NCBI RefSeq assembly: GCF_014839805.1
Contig: NC_051121.1
Span: 9,345,116 to 9,409,115 of the forward strand
DNA: 64,000 bases
Source: Manduca sexta
Taxonomy: Eukaryota > Arthropoda > Insecta > Lepidoptera > Sphingidae
Direction of reading: 5' to 3'
The translations under genes and the position numbers were made by a program. Positions 1-10,837 of this stretch are shown here, one piece after another; the first letter of the stretch is position 1, and each line of letters begins with the position of its first letter. The notes under the pieces are model-generated. The model ran no database searches, was not told where the DNA came from, and saw only the letters and a list, made by a program, of their open reading frames with translations.

Positions 1-304
1 ACACCGGATCACCGTTATCGATTCGATATTCAAATGTTACATAAAACGAAGCTGATTACATATAAATCAACACTTGAGTTGTTGAAAAAGGTTTTATAAC
101 ACAAATAAAGTAATAAAAGAAAACTGAGCCGTCGGAATCGTAACATACTTGTATAAATAATCATATGCTTATGCGTAATAAAGTTCCGAAGAACGGCCTA
201 CGCGAGACAATAGTTTAACACAGCGATTTCCAAACTTTTGCCGGGCGAGTGGAAGGAACAAAATAAAAAAGGAAAATATATTCATTTTTAATAACTATAT
301 AAAA

Positions 305-564
305 CTGACTGCCTCGGTGGCGTAGTTGTACTGCATGCGCGGTACGGCAGCGCTCTGAGGTCCTGGGTTCGAATCCCGGGTCGGGCAAAGTGATATTTGG
401 GTTTTTCTGCTCAGTATCAGCCCGGAGTCTAGAATTTGTGCCCGATATGGCGATAGGCTCGCCCCCTATCACATCCTGGGACGGAACACACTCGGCGAAA
501 AGTGGCTGCCCTGGTTGCGCCTCTGCATACCCCTTCGGGGATAAATGCGTGATGTGTGTGTGTG
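305..564 (+). repeat. SINE-A, full-length tRNA-derived SINE
   Basis: A RNA polymerase III type head is visible: A box TGGCGTAGTTG at 318-328 and B box GGTTCGAATCC at 366-376. A body follows, and then the family's tail block CCTTCGGGGATAAATGCGTG ending in a TG-rich tract. The element is flanked by a 9-bp direct repeat TATATAAAA (296-304 and 565-573), consistent with a target-site duplication, although the AT-rich sequence makes this weaker than a complex repeat. Other copies lie at 32.4, 42.1, 56.9 and 61.7 kb. SINEs of this kind are mobilised by LINE proteins and encode nothing; short reading frames across it are incidental. Confidence 0.85.
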
Positions 565-714
565 TATATAAAAATGAATGTGTGAAATTTTATTAGATTG
601 GAATTATGCGGTTTCTAATAGATTAGGGTCATAATTTTAATGATTAAGATTTATTAGATTTCTTTTTCACTGTAGCGTCATATCTGTTAAACTATTAAAA
701 AATAATTTTAGTCT

Positions 715-812
715 CAGCACCACCTAAAGGTTGACTGGTAAAAAGTGCCTTCGGCGTTAAGGCTGTCTTTATACTTTTTGTATATAAAGTGTAATAAATA
801 AATTAAAAAAAA
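715..812 (+). repeat. LINE 3'-end-like fragment
   Basis: The stretch contains GGTTGACTGGTAAAAAGTGCC, then GTTAAGGCTGTCTTTATAC, then a T-rich part and AATAAATAAATT. This layout (GGTTGNCTGG, a short stem with GNTAAGGC, a T-rich spacer, AATAAA) is what I remember for 3' UTR ends of lepidopteran non-LTR retrotransposons, and it parallels the clearer copy at 25.8 kb. No reverse-transcriptase coding sequence is attached. Assignment is by resemblance only. Confidence 0.45.
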
Positions 813-1074
813 GTATTTTAAACAAAAATTTGATTATTGTCACCAATACAAATTTCATAACCAGAAATCAACTCGGAAATCGAACTTGAGAACCGCTGAT
901 CGAAAAGCAATAAGGTATTTCTGTTTAGATTACTTTTATCTTACTTGATACGCTACTTTTGTATATTGTTTTACATTTTATTCTGAGGTGTTCACTTAAG
1001 AGAATAGCACTATCGTTTGTGTATCGTAAAAATTAGGTAAGAGGTAAAATAAATGACATTTTATTAGACTATTA

Positions 1075-1242
1075 CTTAAAATAAATGTACGTAACGAAAT
1101 AGTTTTTACAAAACTTTATTTTTTTCCGTCCCATCCGTTTATCATTCATTGTATATATTATTTAACGAATGAAAAAATATACGAGACAGATTTCGTAATA
1201 ATATTTCATAAATACTATTCCGTTACGTACATTTATTTTGAG
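1075..1242. mobile_element. MITE-like inverted-repeat element (168 bp)
   Basis: The ends are inverted copies: left arm at 1078-1103 begins AAAATAAATGTACGTAACG, and the right arm at 1214-1239 is its reverse complement with one mismatch in 26. The match extends weakly outward by three bases and inward, so the whole element is an imperfect palindrome. There is no coding capacity, and no clear target-site duplication was found, so the superfamily is undetermined. It sits in otherwise unique AT-rich DNA. Confidence 0.7.
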
Positions 1243-1462
1243 AAAAACTCATTAAGCGTCGTTTTTCTAACTGTTAATATGCAAGTGGGTCTGTGATGGT
1301 AAATAGTCACCATCGCCTCTTAAAAGCAATGTCGGAAGGAAGGTGAATTGAGAATTTTGGGTTTTCGGCGTCTAGTAATGTCAATGATATAATGCAATAG
1401 CTAAGATGACGCTAAGATGGCTCTGAAACAATGTCATTATAATTAGTTCTTTCAAACATACA

Positions 1463-1550
1463 CACTTGCCCGACCCGGGATACAAACCCGACACCGCAGA
1501 GCGAAAATACCGAACACGAAAACTATTACACTGATAATCTAAACACTCTA
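1463..1550 (-). repeat. SINE-A-like head fragment
   Basis: Read on the minus strand, the segment carries GGGTTTGTATCCCGGGTCGG followed by GCAAGTG. This matches the B-box region of SINE-A (GGGTTCGAATCCCGGGTCGG, GCAAAGTG) with two changes in the B box. The A box is degenerate and the tail is missing, so this is an old head-only fragment. Confidence 0.5.
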
Positions 1551-1814
1551 ATACTTCTATAGATAAAAACATTCAAAGCGTTAATAAAGTAATATTATAT
1601 ACCTAAAGATTACCAAACGAATCGTCATCCGTAGGCGAATTTAACTGTCTTGAATAATATAGTTGTTTCATTGTCGTTACTCGACCATTTTGAGTAAAGT
1701 CGATAACTGAACGGTAATGTGTTCCGCCCACTCGCGGACAAAACAATTATATCACCACATGAATGGATGTTTAGAGTATTTCACTGTGTGTGTTTTGTTA
1801 CGTAATTTTAAATA

Positions 1815-2105
1815 AATGATATCGGCTCTGTATTACTGTCCCACTGTTGGGCACGGGCCTGTACTACTGAGAGGGATTAGGTTTTAGTCCACCACGCTGG
1901 CCTAGTGCGGATTGTGAGACTTCACACACCCTCAAAATTCATGTAGAGAACTACTCATGTATGAAGGTTTCCTATCGATATTTTCCTTCACTTTTAAAGC
2001 AAGCGATAATTTACAAAGAATACACACATGATTTCAGAAAAGTCAGGGATGTGTGTCCTTGGGTATTCGTTTTGGCAGTCCGTTCCACACCCAGCTAGGC
2101 TATCG
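1815..2105 (-). repeat. SINE-B, nearly full length, diverged
   Basis: On the minus strand this begins with CGATAGCCTAGCTGGG (the A-box region of SINE-B) and runs through the family body to a 3' end near ATATCATTTATT. Landmarks shared with the copies at 2.7, 30.5, 51.1 and 55.3 kb include the block CCACGCTGGCCTAGTGCGG. It is shorter than the intact copies because part of the B-box region is deleted (compare 51127-51137). No target-site duplication was found. Confidence 0.8.
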
Positions 2106-2735
2106 TTGCTCTTTTTGTGTTTATGTTGAATTGGATCAACGAATTTGTTTCATGGAATTGAAGTGGATATTTTAGATGCATTCTACTATATAGTTATTAT
2201 AATTTTATTCCGTAAAAGATGATCGACGCAGACGCAGCCGCGCCGTCTAGTCTTGTAAAAATATGACAGTGAAAACACAAAATTTTTCGAAGTAATTTAT
2301 TATCACAATGGACCTGAATATCTCAAAACAAATGAGCCGCAACACAGAATCAGACATCAAAATCACATCTAGTTATAATCAAAAATAATTTACAATGAAA
2401 ATAATTAATTATGCTGACACATTGTGTGTATAACAATCGGAACTTTATCGCGTAAGCTGTAGAGTCCACTTTCACTCGAACCGGTTGTGATCCAATTAAT
2501 CATACAATTAAAATTATATGACATGTCATCCGTCATTCGCAGCTGATTTGAGAGTTACAAGGCGTTCGTATGGGAAAGACACAGTATTGTAACTTATTGT
2601 TAATATTTCAGGGAATTATTGTATTTTTTTCCTGTTACGTAATTTGAGATTTTGTCGTATCGATCTATATAAAATTTTACCTAACGTTGGTATACTAATT
2701 ACGATATATTTTTTTTTATTTAGTTATAAGGTGTT

Positions 2736-3064
2736 ACTAATAATTATAATACCAGCTCTGTATTATATACTTGCCCACTGCTGAGCACGGGCCTCCTCTA
2801 CTACTGAGAGGGATTAGGCCTTAGTCCACCACGCTGGCCTAGTGCGGATTGGTAGACTTCACACACCTTAGAAAATTCCTATAGAGAACTTCTCAAATGT
2901 GCAGGTTTCCTCATGATGTTTTTCTTCACCGTTAAAGCGAACGATAAATTCACAAAGAATACACACATGATTTTTGGCAAAGTCAGAGGTGTGTGCCCTT
3001 GGAATTTGAACCTGCGGACATTCGTCTTCGCAGTCCGTTCCACACCCAACTAGGCTATCGCCAC
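2736..3064 (-). repeat. SINE-B, full length with perfect target duplication
   Basis: A complete minus-strand SINE-B with A box, GGTTCAAATTCC-like B box, body and ATTATAATTATTAG 3' end. It is flanked by a perfect 12-bp direct repeat TTATAAGGTGTT at 2724-2735 and 3065-3076, which is direct evidence of target-primed retroposition and fixes the element's limits. Sequence close to the other intact copies suggests relative youth. No protein is encoded. Confidence 0.92.
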
Positions 3065-3640
3065 TTATAAGGTGTTGATATTTCTATATTATTTGATATA
3101 TCATATTCCTTTGTAGTTTATTTGTTAATAGTATATAAAATCTTTTTATTAGCTCGTTCTGGCTTGTTATTCAATATTTCATTGTAATATAGGTTCTGTA
3201 ACTTTGTCCTGGTTTAAGATAAAATTTACCCTGCCACCTTAAACTAATATACTAATGAAATAAAACAATTTCCTCAAACTACATCAAAAAAAGGCCAGCC
3301 GATACTTCCTTCCAAAGTTGTTTTACCGCACCTTTATTACAATGTCTGTCACCACTCAAAGTACAATAATAAAACTATATAAAATTAGAGCTTGATTACG
3401 CATACATGTCGGTCAGTTGCGCCCACGCAGCTTTTTATGATCATTCTTATATGACAAACATGTTTATAAGGGCAATAATTCTATATGAATTGCTTGGGAA
3501 AATCGATCCACTACCAAGCGTTGAGGGTGAAAATAAATAAATTAATATTGATTAAACACCGAATGCTGTTGGAAATGTTTTAGTTGTTAAGTTACAATGC
3601 GATGTTTCTTTATGATCTAAAAATACGTAGAATATTTTTT

Positions 3641-3885
3641 TAACACCATCCAACATCTTGAAGTATAAAGTATTGTTTGATATTCCATTGCACTTACCAT
3701 CCTGAGACATGAGATGTTAAGTCTTATTATGTTAGTAGTAACACTGGCTACAATGTCCTTCAAACCCGAATACATATGTATTTGCTTCGTACTTAAGCCT
3801 CTATAGTGTACAAGGGTAGGTAGAGGCAAAACTGTATCTCTAGGATGCTGAACTTTCTATCACGTGATGACGATGGCTTGTATAT
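3641..3885 (-). repeat. SINE-C mosaic with 5' extension and internal deletion
   Basis: On the minus strand the copy has a 5' extension (ATCACGTGATAGAAAGTTCA, then a CCTTGTACACTATAG block), then jumps to the SINE-C body (GTTTGAAGGACATTGTAGCC, AAGACTTAACATCTCATG, CCAACAATACTTT-like sequence). The segment with the usual GTCCGCCTGGGTAGG head is missing, and so are the last 85 or so bases with the AATAAA tail. The same 5' extension occurs in the full copy at 34.4 kb, so it belongs to a subfamily rather than being chance flank. Confidence 0.75.
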
Positions 3886-5028
3886 TTTATTAGTATTATA
3901 TAGTTTTATTTAGGCTTGTATAGTTGAAAAACAAAAAAAATCTTTTGATCCGATGTTACTATCTTTACTGATTGAAAACTAATTTGTAATACAGGGTGTA
4001 TTTTATTTTACTTTCGTAAAAACACACGCATACCTGCAGGAAAAAAATAGTAAGCTATATAATAATATTGAACAGTATTTTCGACTTATCATCATAAAAT
4101 TATGTTATTTTGATGGTCCTAGAATACAAACAGAACAATTTTAAAACACATTTTGTTTTAACAAAACAACAATGTTTTCTTGATCGTGACTGCATTCAAT
4201 TTAATATTCATTTCATATATTAATCGAGTGTTTGAATAGATAATGGGCTATTGTATGAAAAACAATAAGGAAAATACTACATCAATTGATTTTCTTGTGT
4301 TGTTTACTTGCTTAACGATTTACGTATTGTTATTGTTGGAACCGGAACTAAAATTTATAACTGAAAAATACTTAAGGTTTTGCTTTATTAGCGTGGAAAT
4401 TCAATTAAGTTTACAGGGTCATATTTTAGTGAAAATAATAATTAAAATAAGTCACTCAAACTGTAGATGTAAGATAAAAAACGTGCAAGTTTAAAAAAAA
4501 TATACCAAAAAAAGTAATTTTAATTTTATACGCCTTAATGCCACTATTGCCACTCAAAAAGCATTCTTTGCAGCGGCAACATACCACTTGTAATCATAAA
4601 TATACTCACGCGTACACCATATTCGCATTAAACTACAAAATGATTAAAAAGTCGATAAGTTGAACCGTGATTTTTAATTTGGTGAAAATATTAGTTATTC
4701 TTGCATGATTTTTGGCACAATGTTACCAGAGGCAAATGCGAGTACGTTATTCCATTTATCAATGCAATGTTAAAATTACCTTGTAGTGTAGTAGGTGACT
4801 TGAGGTTCTTCTTGCAGATATTTTTTTGCTGACTCTACCAACTGAACAGCAAGACTTAACGAGTGTCTTACACTAAGTCTCTCATTTCAATTTCCACTTG
4901 CTCTTACGTCACTTCAATGTTGGTTCGGCACTACACCTATCAAGTATATAAATTTATAAATTTGGATATATTTTATAAATTTGGAGTACACCTATTCAAA
5001 ATTCTATAAGCGCTCCATTTTGCTAGTA
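3886..5028. other. Unique AT-rich tract, nothing recognised
   Basis: No repeat family from this window, RNA gene or credible exon was seen. A frame of 83 codons at 4243-4494 (plus strand) is lysine/isoleucine-rich, has no recognisable motif, and is of a length expected by chance in AT-rich DNA. Confidence 0.5.
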
Positions 5029-5552
5029 GGGAACGGGGAGTTGGAGAGACGGGCACCATAAGTTAATCGTCGATAATTCTTCACAAAACCCGTACTAAAA
5101 ATATTGTAAGCACCCTATAATCTGTCGTGCTAAGCTCAGAAGCGGTATTTAAAAAAAAACAATATCTTGATTTTTATGACGTCAGATAGCTTACAGAAAT
5201 ACCCATCCAATGAACCTACCTAAATAAAGGTATCTTGGTTAGAACTTGTTAAAAAAAAACCTTAAAAGAAGTTCCATATCTCAGTTTTACATACAAATCT
5301 ATAAAACTATATTTACAAAACTTTGATTATCTCGAAATAAGGTTCCTGATATACCGCTTTTGCTTTTAACACGGCAGTATTGTGCTAGGAGGAAGACGAA
5401 AAGGGAGGGGAGACGGGCACCATAAGTTAACCGCCGGTAATTCTTCACAAAACTCGTACTAAAAATATTATATGCACGCTATTGTGCTAGGAGAGAGGGT
5501 AGAGACGAACACCATAAGTTAATCGTCAGTAATTTTTCACAAGACCCGTAAT
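5029..5552. repeat. Three-unit tandem array interrupted by an H MITE
   Basis: Three copies of a roughly 75-100 bp unit, each with GGGCACCATAAGTTAA (or a close variant) followed by AATTCTTCACAAAACCCGTA, lie at about 5029-5117, 5380-5480 and 5481-5552 (last one shortened). Units 2 and 3 join at the sequence CTATTGTGCTAGG. Unit 1 is separated from unit 2 by an H MITE (next entry). Removing the MITE and one TA restores the same junction, so the array existed before the insertion. Confidence 0.75.
5118..5377. mobile_element. Element H: MITE with TA duplication
   Basis: Inverted ends are visible: left 5122-5148 (CTGTCGTGCTAAGC, then AGAAGCGGTAT) and right 5351-5377 (ATACCGCTTTTGC, then ACACGGCAG), matching at about 21 of 27 positions. 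TA flanks both sides (5116-5117 and 5378-5379), as expected for a Tc1/mariner-type MITE. The interior holds ATATTTACAAAACTTTGATT, which also occurs in the second copy at 59.3 kb (ATATTTACAAAACTTCAATT). Superfamily is inferred from the TA flank alone. Confidence 0.7.
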
Positions 5553-5846
5553 AACTTACTTTCGCTTATAATTTACTATACTGGTCCGTATACATAATAA
5601 TTTTAATCTTAATACAAAACATCTTAGATTACCGTGTTTAGTTTAATTAGAGAGATAAATTCGCTACATTCCGTATTAAAAGGTTAATTAAAGACATTAT
5701 ACTTAAATCTTTGAAGCACTTAACAACTTTAAATTGGTGAAAGTGAGACTCATTTAAGTTTTAACACAAGGAAAATCGAATAGATAATTGTTTTAATATA
5801 TAGCCGACATTACAATAATGCCTTGTTATAAAAAAACATCACTTAA

Positions 5847-6067
5847 TCTATACTAATATTATATAGAAGGTAAGTTTGTTTGCTTGTAGAGGCTAATCTC
5901 TGGAAGTACTGAATCGATTTTGAAAATTCTTTCACTAAAAGAAAGCTACATTTTTCTTGAGTGATAAGAACTTTTTATCATGGCAAAATATTATCACGCG
6001 AGTAGAACCGCGGGCAAAAGCTGGTGAAAAACTTTTTCACGCGGGCGGACCCAGGGGCAAAAGCTGG
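5847..6067 (+). mobile_element. Element E: Helitron-like, doubled 3' end
   Basis: Starts A|TCTATACTAATATTATA and ends in CTGG|T, which fits the Helitron rule (5' TC, 3' CTRR, inserted between A and T). The interior has the usual degenerate block GAAGTACTGAATCGATTTTG. Two 3' termini follow each other: GGGCAAAAGCTGGT at 6025 and again GGGCAAAAGCTGGT at 6068, each preceded by a CACGCG(A/G)G block. It encodes no helicase, so it is non-autonomous. A cleaner copy lies at 19.2 kb. Confidence 0.65.
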
Positions 6068-6540
6068 TTTGTTATAATGTTAAATGTTATTCGAACAGCG
6101 CTTAAAGTATAAAGCACTCCAGCTAAGCAGTAGCAATTATAAGCTCATGCTTTCATCTTCGAAGGGTTAGGCAAAGACGTAACTAATGCAAAATTTCAAC
6201 AGTAACGGTCATTCAAGTTTAATTAAATATCGAAAGACATCGCCTAGTCTCAAAACCCATTATAGGAAACGAACTTACACTAACTTCTGTCTGAACCACT
6301 CATTGTAATACAAAGTTGACGTTAAAAAGCACACGCCTAAGATCGGACATGTGGAACTATAAAGATTTTTGAATTTCGAATCAATGTACTGGTCAAAAGC
6401 TTTTCTTCTAGCATTAAAGCTCTAACAGAATTTTAAGCCGAGTTCCGCGTTCGATAGTAACCAGATACCGAGTAACTGGACCTTAGGAATTCCGTGATGC
6501 ATGTTCGTACATTGTATGGGGTCGTGGGAACAATAGCTCA
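6068..6540. other. Unique tract, nothing recognised
   Basis: Moderately AT-rich sequence without a recognisable repeat or reading frame. Its last 100 bases become richer in CG and lead into the promoter/donor-like segment at 6541-6619. Confidence 0.4.
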
Positions 6541-6619
6541 ATCATCATAATGCGTGCGCGCACCTGTCCACTCATCGCATTCGCCGTGATGGACGCCCGT
6601 ACTATAGTTTAAGGTGAGT
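6541..6619 (+). promoter_or_regulatory. Possible 5' exon with strong splice donor
   Basis: A locally CG-rich patch contains TGCGTGCGCGCA (6551-6562, resembling an NRF-1/Ewg site) and ends with AAG|GTGAGT (donor at 6614), a near-consensus 5' splice site. A 20-codon frame from ATG at 6550 stops at 6610-6612, just before the donor, so a coding exon is not supported; a non-coding first exon is possible. One such 8-9 base donor match is expected by chance in a window this size, so confidence is low. Confidence 0.2.
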
Positions 6620-6716
6620 TTTGGATGAGATTAGAGTGATATTACATGCTTTGGATATAGTTGAATAAATGAGTATTTTTCCATAAAAACATTTTAGACC
6701 TATTGTGATACATTGT

Positions 6717-6834
6717 TTGGCGATAGGCTCGCCCCCTATCACATCATGGGACGGAACTCACTTGGCGAAAACTGGGTGCCCAGGTTTCGCCTCTGCGTAG
6801 CCCTTCGGGGATAAATGCGTAATGATGTGTGTTT
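6717..6834 (+). repeat. SINE-A, 5'-truncated (tail half)
   Basis: Matches the second half of the SINE-A at 305-564: GGCGATAGGCTCGCCCCCTA, a GGGACGGAAC block, and CCTTCGGGGATAAATGCGTA. The tRNA-like head is absent. The 5' truncation is typical of incomplete reverse transcription. Confidence 0.8.
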
Positions 6835-8243
6835 AATAATATGGTATAATTGTACAATATGTATGTATGTATGTGTTGGTGTTATAAAACTGTGTTACTA
6901 GTAATAAAAAAATATCTTTTTTTACAATGCAATTATATCGTACGGCTTCATCGATTTTTCGATTATTAGAATAGATTAAACATATATAAATCTGCGCTCC
7001 TATACAACATTACATGGTTTAAAACAGCCATATTGCAAATATTTAAACATAATATATCGATTTCTTTGTCATTATATGGTTCAAAAAACTCCATATTGCA
7101 AGTACTGTTGTTGTTTTTCCTTTTTCCGCACTTAGCCCATAAGACCGGGCCGTTGTGCATAAATTGCAAATGCTAATATATCTATTTATTGGACAGATAT
7201 TGATAAAATTTCCAATCGAGTTCAAATGGTACATTCATGTCCATCTTTCTGTCACAATACTCAGCCGGCTCAACACTTCGAAACAAGTTAAAACAATAGC
7301 AACCGCATCGCAATGAATCGAGAACTGAACGCTTTTTATTTGCCTTCATTACATCGTCAGTTATTATCTAATGGCTGTGGTTTGATGTAAACATTTATTT
7401 TTCTTGTAAATAGGGTTTAGATTGCTTTGGAGATTAGATGTCGGGTCAGTTTGATTATATGTGAATTTAAAGTGTATTTGATTTTGCTCCTTTTTATATT
7501 TTAAGTTTAATACGGTTATTATAAATAAGTATAGACCACTGATTGTATTATCTTGCTGCTGTTGTCGCTTATGACTTTAGATATTCCAAAGCGAACTATA
7601 TAAAAAAAAAAATATTAAAAAATTATGTCAGTGAGTAGTGTGTCGATCACAACTTTTAATTTAGGTTCTTAAGTTAACGCGGGTAACACTCACTTTTCTA
7701 TAAAGGGCGCGTAATATTTAATTTAAATGTATAATTTATAAAGATAGTGACATAAATGGCCAGTTAGAAATAAATTTCTTACCAAGGAAGTAATACAAGA
7801 CAATATCCAAATACACTTCGTATCACAAACACCCACAAGTCGCCCGCTGTAATAGCACAATAAACTCTACACACCTTTCTCACCAATAAATTCAATTAAC
7901 TTGATCAAAAGGAAGGTGTAAGTTGTAACAAAACAGTGCAAGAGGCGGTTAAGGCATGTTCACACATTAGGGACTGTGTAACTTTATGTGTACGCGGCTT
8001 ATGCGTGCGAAAATTGACGGAAAATAACGGGGAAATAATATTTTATTTGAATCAAATTAACTTTGTGTAAAAATCCAGGTTCGAATTCTGATATTTATTA
8101 ATAAAATTTATTAGGTAGTTTTTACTGATGAATGTAGCTTTGTAACATGATTTTGTTACTTTTATTTGATAGGTTTTGCCTTAACTTATTAGTTATATAT
8201 AACGTTAAATAAATTTAATTTGATGGCAGTTTTATCTAATTCA
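6835..8243. other. Unique AT-rich tract
   Basis: Contains a short ATGT microsatellite (near 6860-6874) and poly-A/T runs only. Two overlapping minus-strand frames of 63-67 codons near 6966-7234 are not supported by any motif. No repeat family of the window was recognised. Confidence 0.45.
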
Positions 8244-8366
8244 TAAGGGCATGGCAAAGTCAATCCACTACACCTGATGGTAAGTGAAATTGGGACGAAT
8301 AGAATGTCGACTGACAAGAGACGATTACCCCTCGACAGTCGACACAATTATGCCTATTTGCTATTA
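8244..8366 (-). repeat. SINE-D fragment (3' half)
   Basis: On the plus strand it reads AAGGGCATGGCAAAGT, CACCTGATGGTAAGTG, AATAGAATGTCGACTGAC and CCTCGACAGTCGACACAATT. These are the reverse complement of the SINE-D tail seen intact at 23.3 and 49.6 kb. The head is missing. Confidence 0.75.
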
Positions 8367-10837
8367 ACTTAAATTCGCTGTATTATGCTTTAAAAACATC
8401 ATATTATTCGCTTTTAAAAACACTTACAACACTGCACACTTAATATAATTAAACCTACTTTTACACTAGCAAAATCCCAAGTAAATCCAAGACCAATACC
8501 ATGCCGTGAACAAAATTACATACAAACGTCGCTTACGATTTCCCAGTCACCAATACTAATTACCATCGTACATTTCAAGATAAAACTCATAAACGTAATT
8601 AAAGATTTCACTTCCACACAATGTTCATTGTAAAGCTTCGTACAGGTTAGAAATCCGTCGTAATTCCAATAAGCCCATTAGTAGAGCCTCCGACGATAAT
8701 AGATGCTTTCTGATGCCGCTTAAAGCTCGCGATACATGGGAACGTTTCCGAAATTAACTGGTTATAACGTTTCGATATAGTGTCGCTTAAAATTAAAGTT
8801 ATTGTATTGTCCACAACATGTAGGTTTCGTTTTAGTTTTCTAATTGTTAAATAATATATATTAATTTGAGTAGTTTTAGACGATTCAATTTGACATTTGC
8901 AAGGTAGTGAATTCTTTTTAAGGTACAACGTAATTCTACACAAAAAGGCATTAAAATAAACTGAATTGAAAGTTACGACTTCAAATAGATTGAAATCCAA
9001 CTGTGACTTGATACTATAATTATTATGAAATAAACTGCATCATAAAATAAAACGTAAGCGTAAGGTTAAAAACGTCGCCATGTCAACCGAGCCTTAACAC
9101 ATTTAAGTGAAATAAGCGACGCCTAATAAACTCCGGATGTCGGGTCAAAGGTGATACTTCAGAATTAAGCTTATGTTTTATCTAAAATGGAAATTTGTGT
9201 CTGAAGTGAGCTTTTTTACGCTTTTTATGTACTTTTGATAGTTGATATAGAAAATTGATGTCATGTATTTTTGAGTTCATTTGCTTTAAACAAATATGTA
9301 CATTAGTGTTGCATAGCTTTAACATATGCGTACATAGGTTAAGTGGTATATATATTGTAATAAATTGTTAAAGTTTATTATATTTTAGTTGTGTCTCCAA
9401 TTACAGCATATTATAGAATAAAATTATGATTACATACAGCTTATTCAATACTAAATACAATTAGGTAGATGTAACCAAGAACAAAACAGGTAAGTTATTA
9501 TTTTGTCATAATACTTATGAAAATTACTACTAATTAACCTACATTTCTTTTCAATTATTGACGTAAAAATATGGCAGAATATTTATTGATAATTTAAAAC
9601 GTGTGAAATCAATAAAACGTAGTCTTCACGACTATAATAGTAACAAAGGCCTTTAGAGACTATTTTTGTATACTATCAATTGTCATACCCACACTACAAA
9701 TTCACTAAAATACGTATGATATACGATACAAAAATACACTCAAAACTCGACACTAATGTCAATTTATGTTTGTAATAAATCAAAACAGTGAGTATCGGAT
9801 CTATTCAGTCTCATCTGTGAGTTCATTCGTTGCCATCCACAATCAAGCAGCGTTTTGCAAGAAATAGACGTGTAGCCTTATAGGGATTGCGGGTAGACCA
9901 TCTAAAAAGTGGAACGCCACTGGACGAGGCAGCGGGTTTGCTGGTTAAGAGGTGGCGTTTTAATTTTTTTCTTAATATGTATTTATTAAACTTTATTGTA
10001 CACTAGAGGCAAAAATTATGAAACAAGAAAAGAGAGAAAAGTACAAATGGCGGTCTTAATAATAGTAATTCAAAATATGATTTCTTATTTATTTTTAGTA
10101 ATTAATAAATGTATTAAAGTTAAGTCTAGGTTCAGTTTATAAATTTCAGGTTCTAGTTGGGTTTAAATTATTGAAGAATTTCTTAAAATTATAATATTCA
10201 TTAAAAGACGTTATGATAATTTATCGATAAAAAGTATTATAGTATACTTAACATATTAAATTACTTAACGGTAATCAAAACATTGAAAAATATAACGTTA
10301 GAATTTTTCAAATATTTTTTAAAACCACAATGTGTTCGATGTTCAAATTCATGATAATCAAAACCCGCTGTCGCTGTCGCTTATCGCTCCCCTGATCACA
10401 ATAAGCACACCGTTTAACGCTACGATTGTAAACTAAATCAGCATTGGACAACGGTTAGGTATTTATTGTGTTGATGTAATTGGCTATTGGATTTAGAAGA
10501 GGCTTTGGTATCTTGCGCAATTGCTATAAAATTCTGTTCTTCTTTATTGAAGCAATCTGGAGTTATTTATTGGGACGTGCGTGTTGACCGACGGCTAGCA
10601 TTCCGGATGTTGTGTTAATAATTTTTAGGTTTGATGGGTTTGATTATACGCACCGCTTTAGTGGCAGCACTTTAGTTTTAGGGGGTCAGTTTTTAGTTTG
10701 ATGCCCTGGTCGAGCGACATTTTATGTAAGCTTTGGAATTCGGAAATTTCTAATGAGATCGCATGGATGTAAGATCGGCGAAATGTAGGCCCATATGTGC
10801 TTCTAATCTTTTGCGGATAAAGCTGTATTTTTTTTCC
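8367..10837. other. Long unique AT-rich tract
   Basis: The longest repeat-poor stretch in the first quarter. It includes a 117-codon minus-strand open frame (8647-9000) with no recognisable domain, no signal peptide and no splice context that I can defend. A short CG-richer part at 9890-9955 (TAGGGATTGCGGGTAGACC onward) resembles no family here. No RNA gene seen. Confidence 0.4.

Noticed and set aside
366..376. tRNA gene suggested by GGTTCGAATCC
   Set aside because: The A and B boxes belong to SINE-A, which continues far beyond tRNA length and is repeated elsewhere in the window; no intact cloverleaf.
1288..1335. GATGGT...ACCATC inverted repeat with CCATCGCC
   Set aside because: Resembles a dispersed lepidopteran repeat that I vaguely remember, but too short and without a second copy here to annotate.
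8647..9000. 117-codon open frame on the minus strand
   Set aside because: AT-biased composition, no recognisable domain, no splice context, and such lengths occur by chance in 64 kb of AT-rich DNA. Homology search of the product would be decisive.
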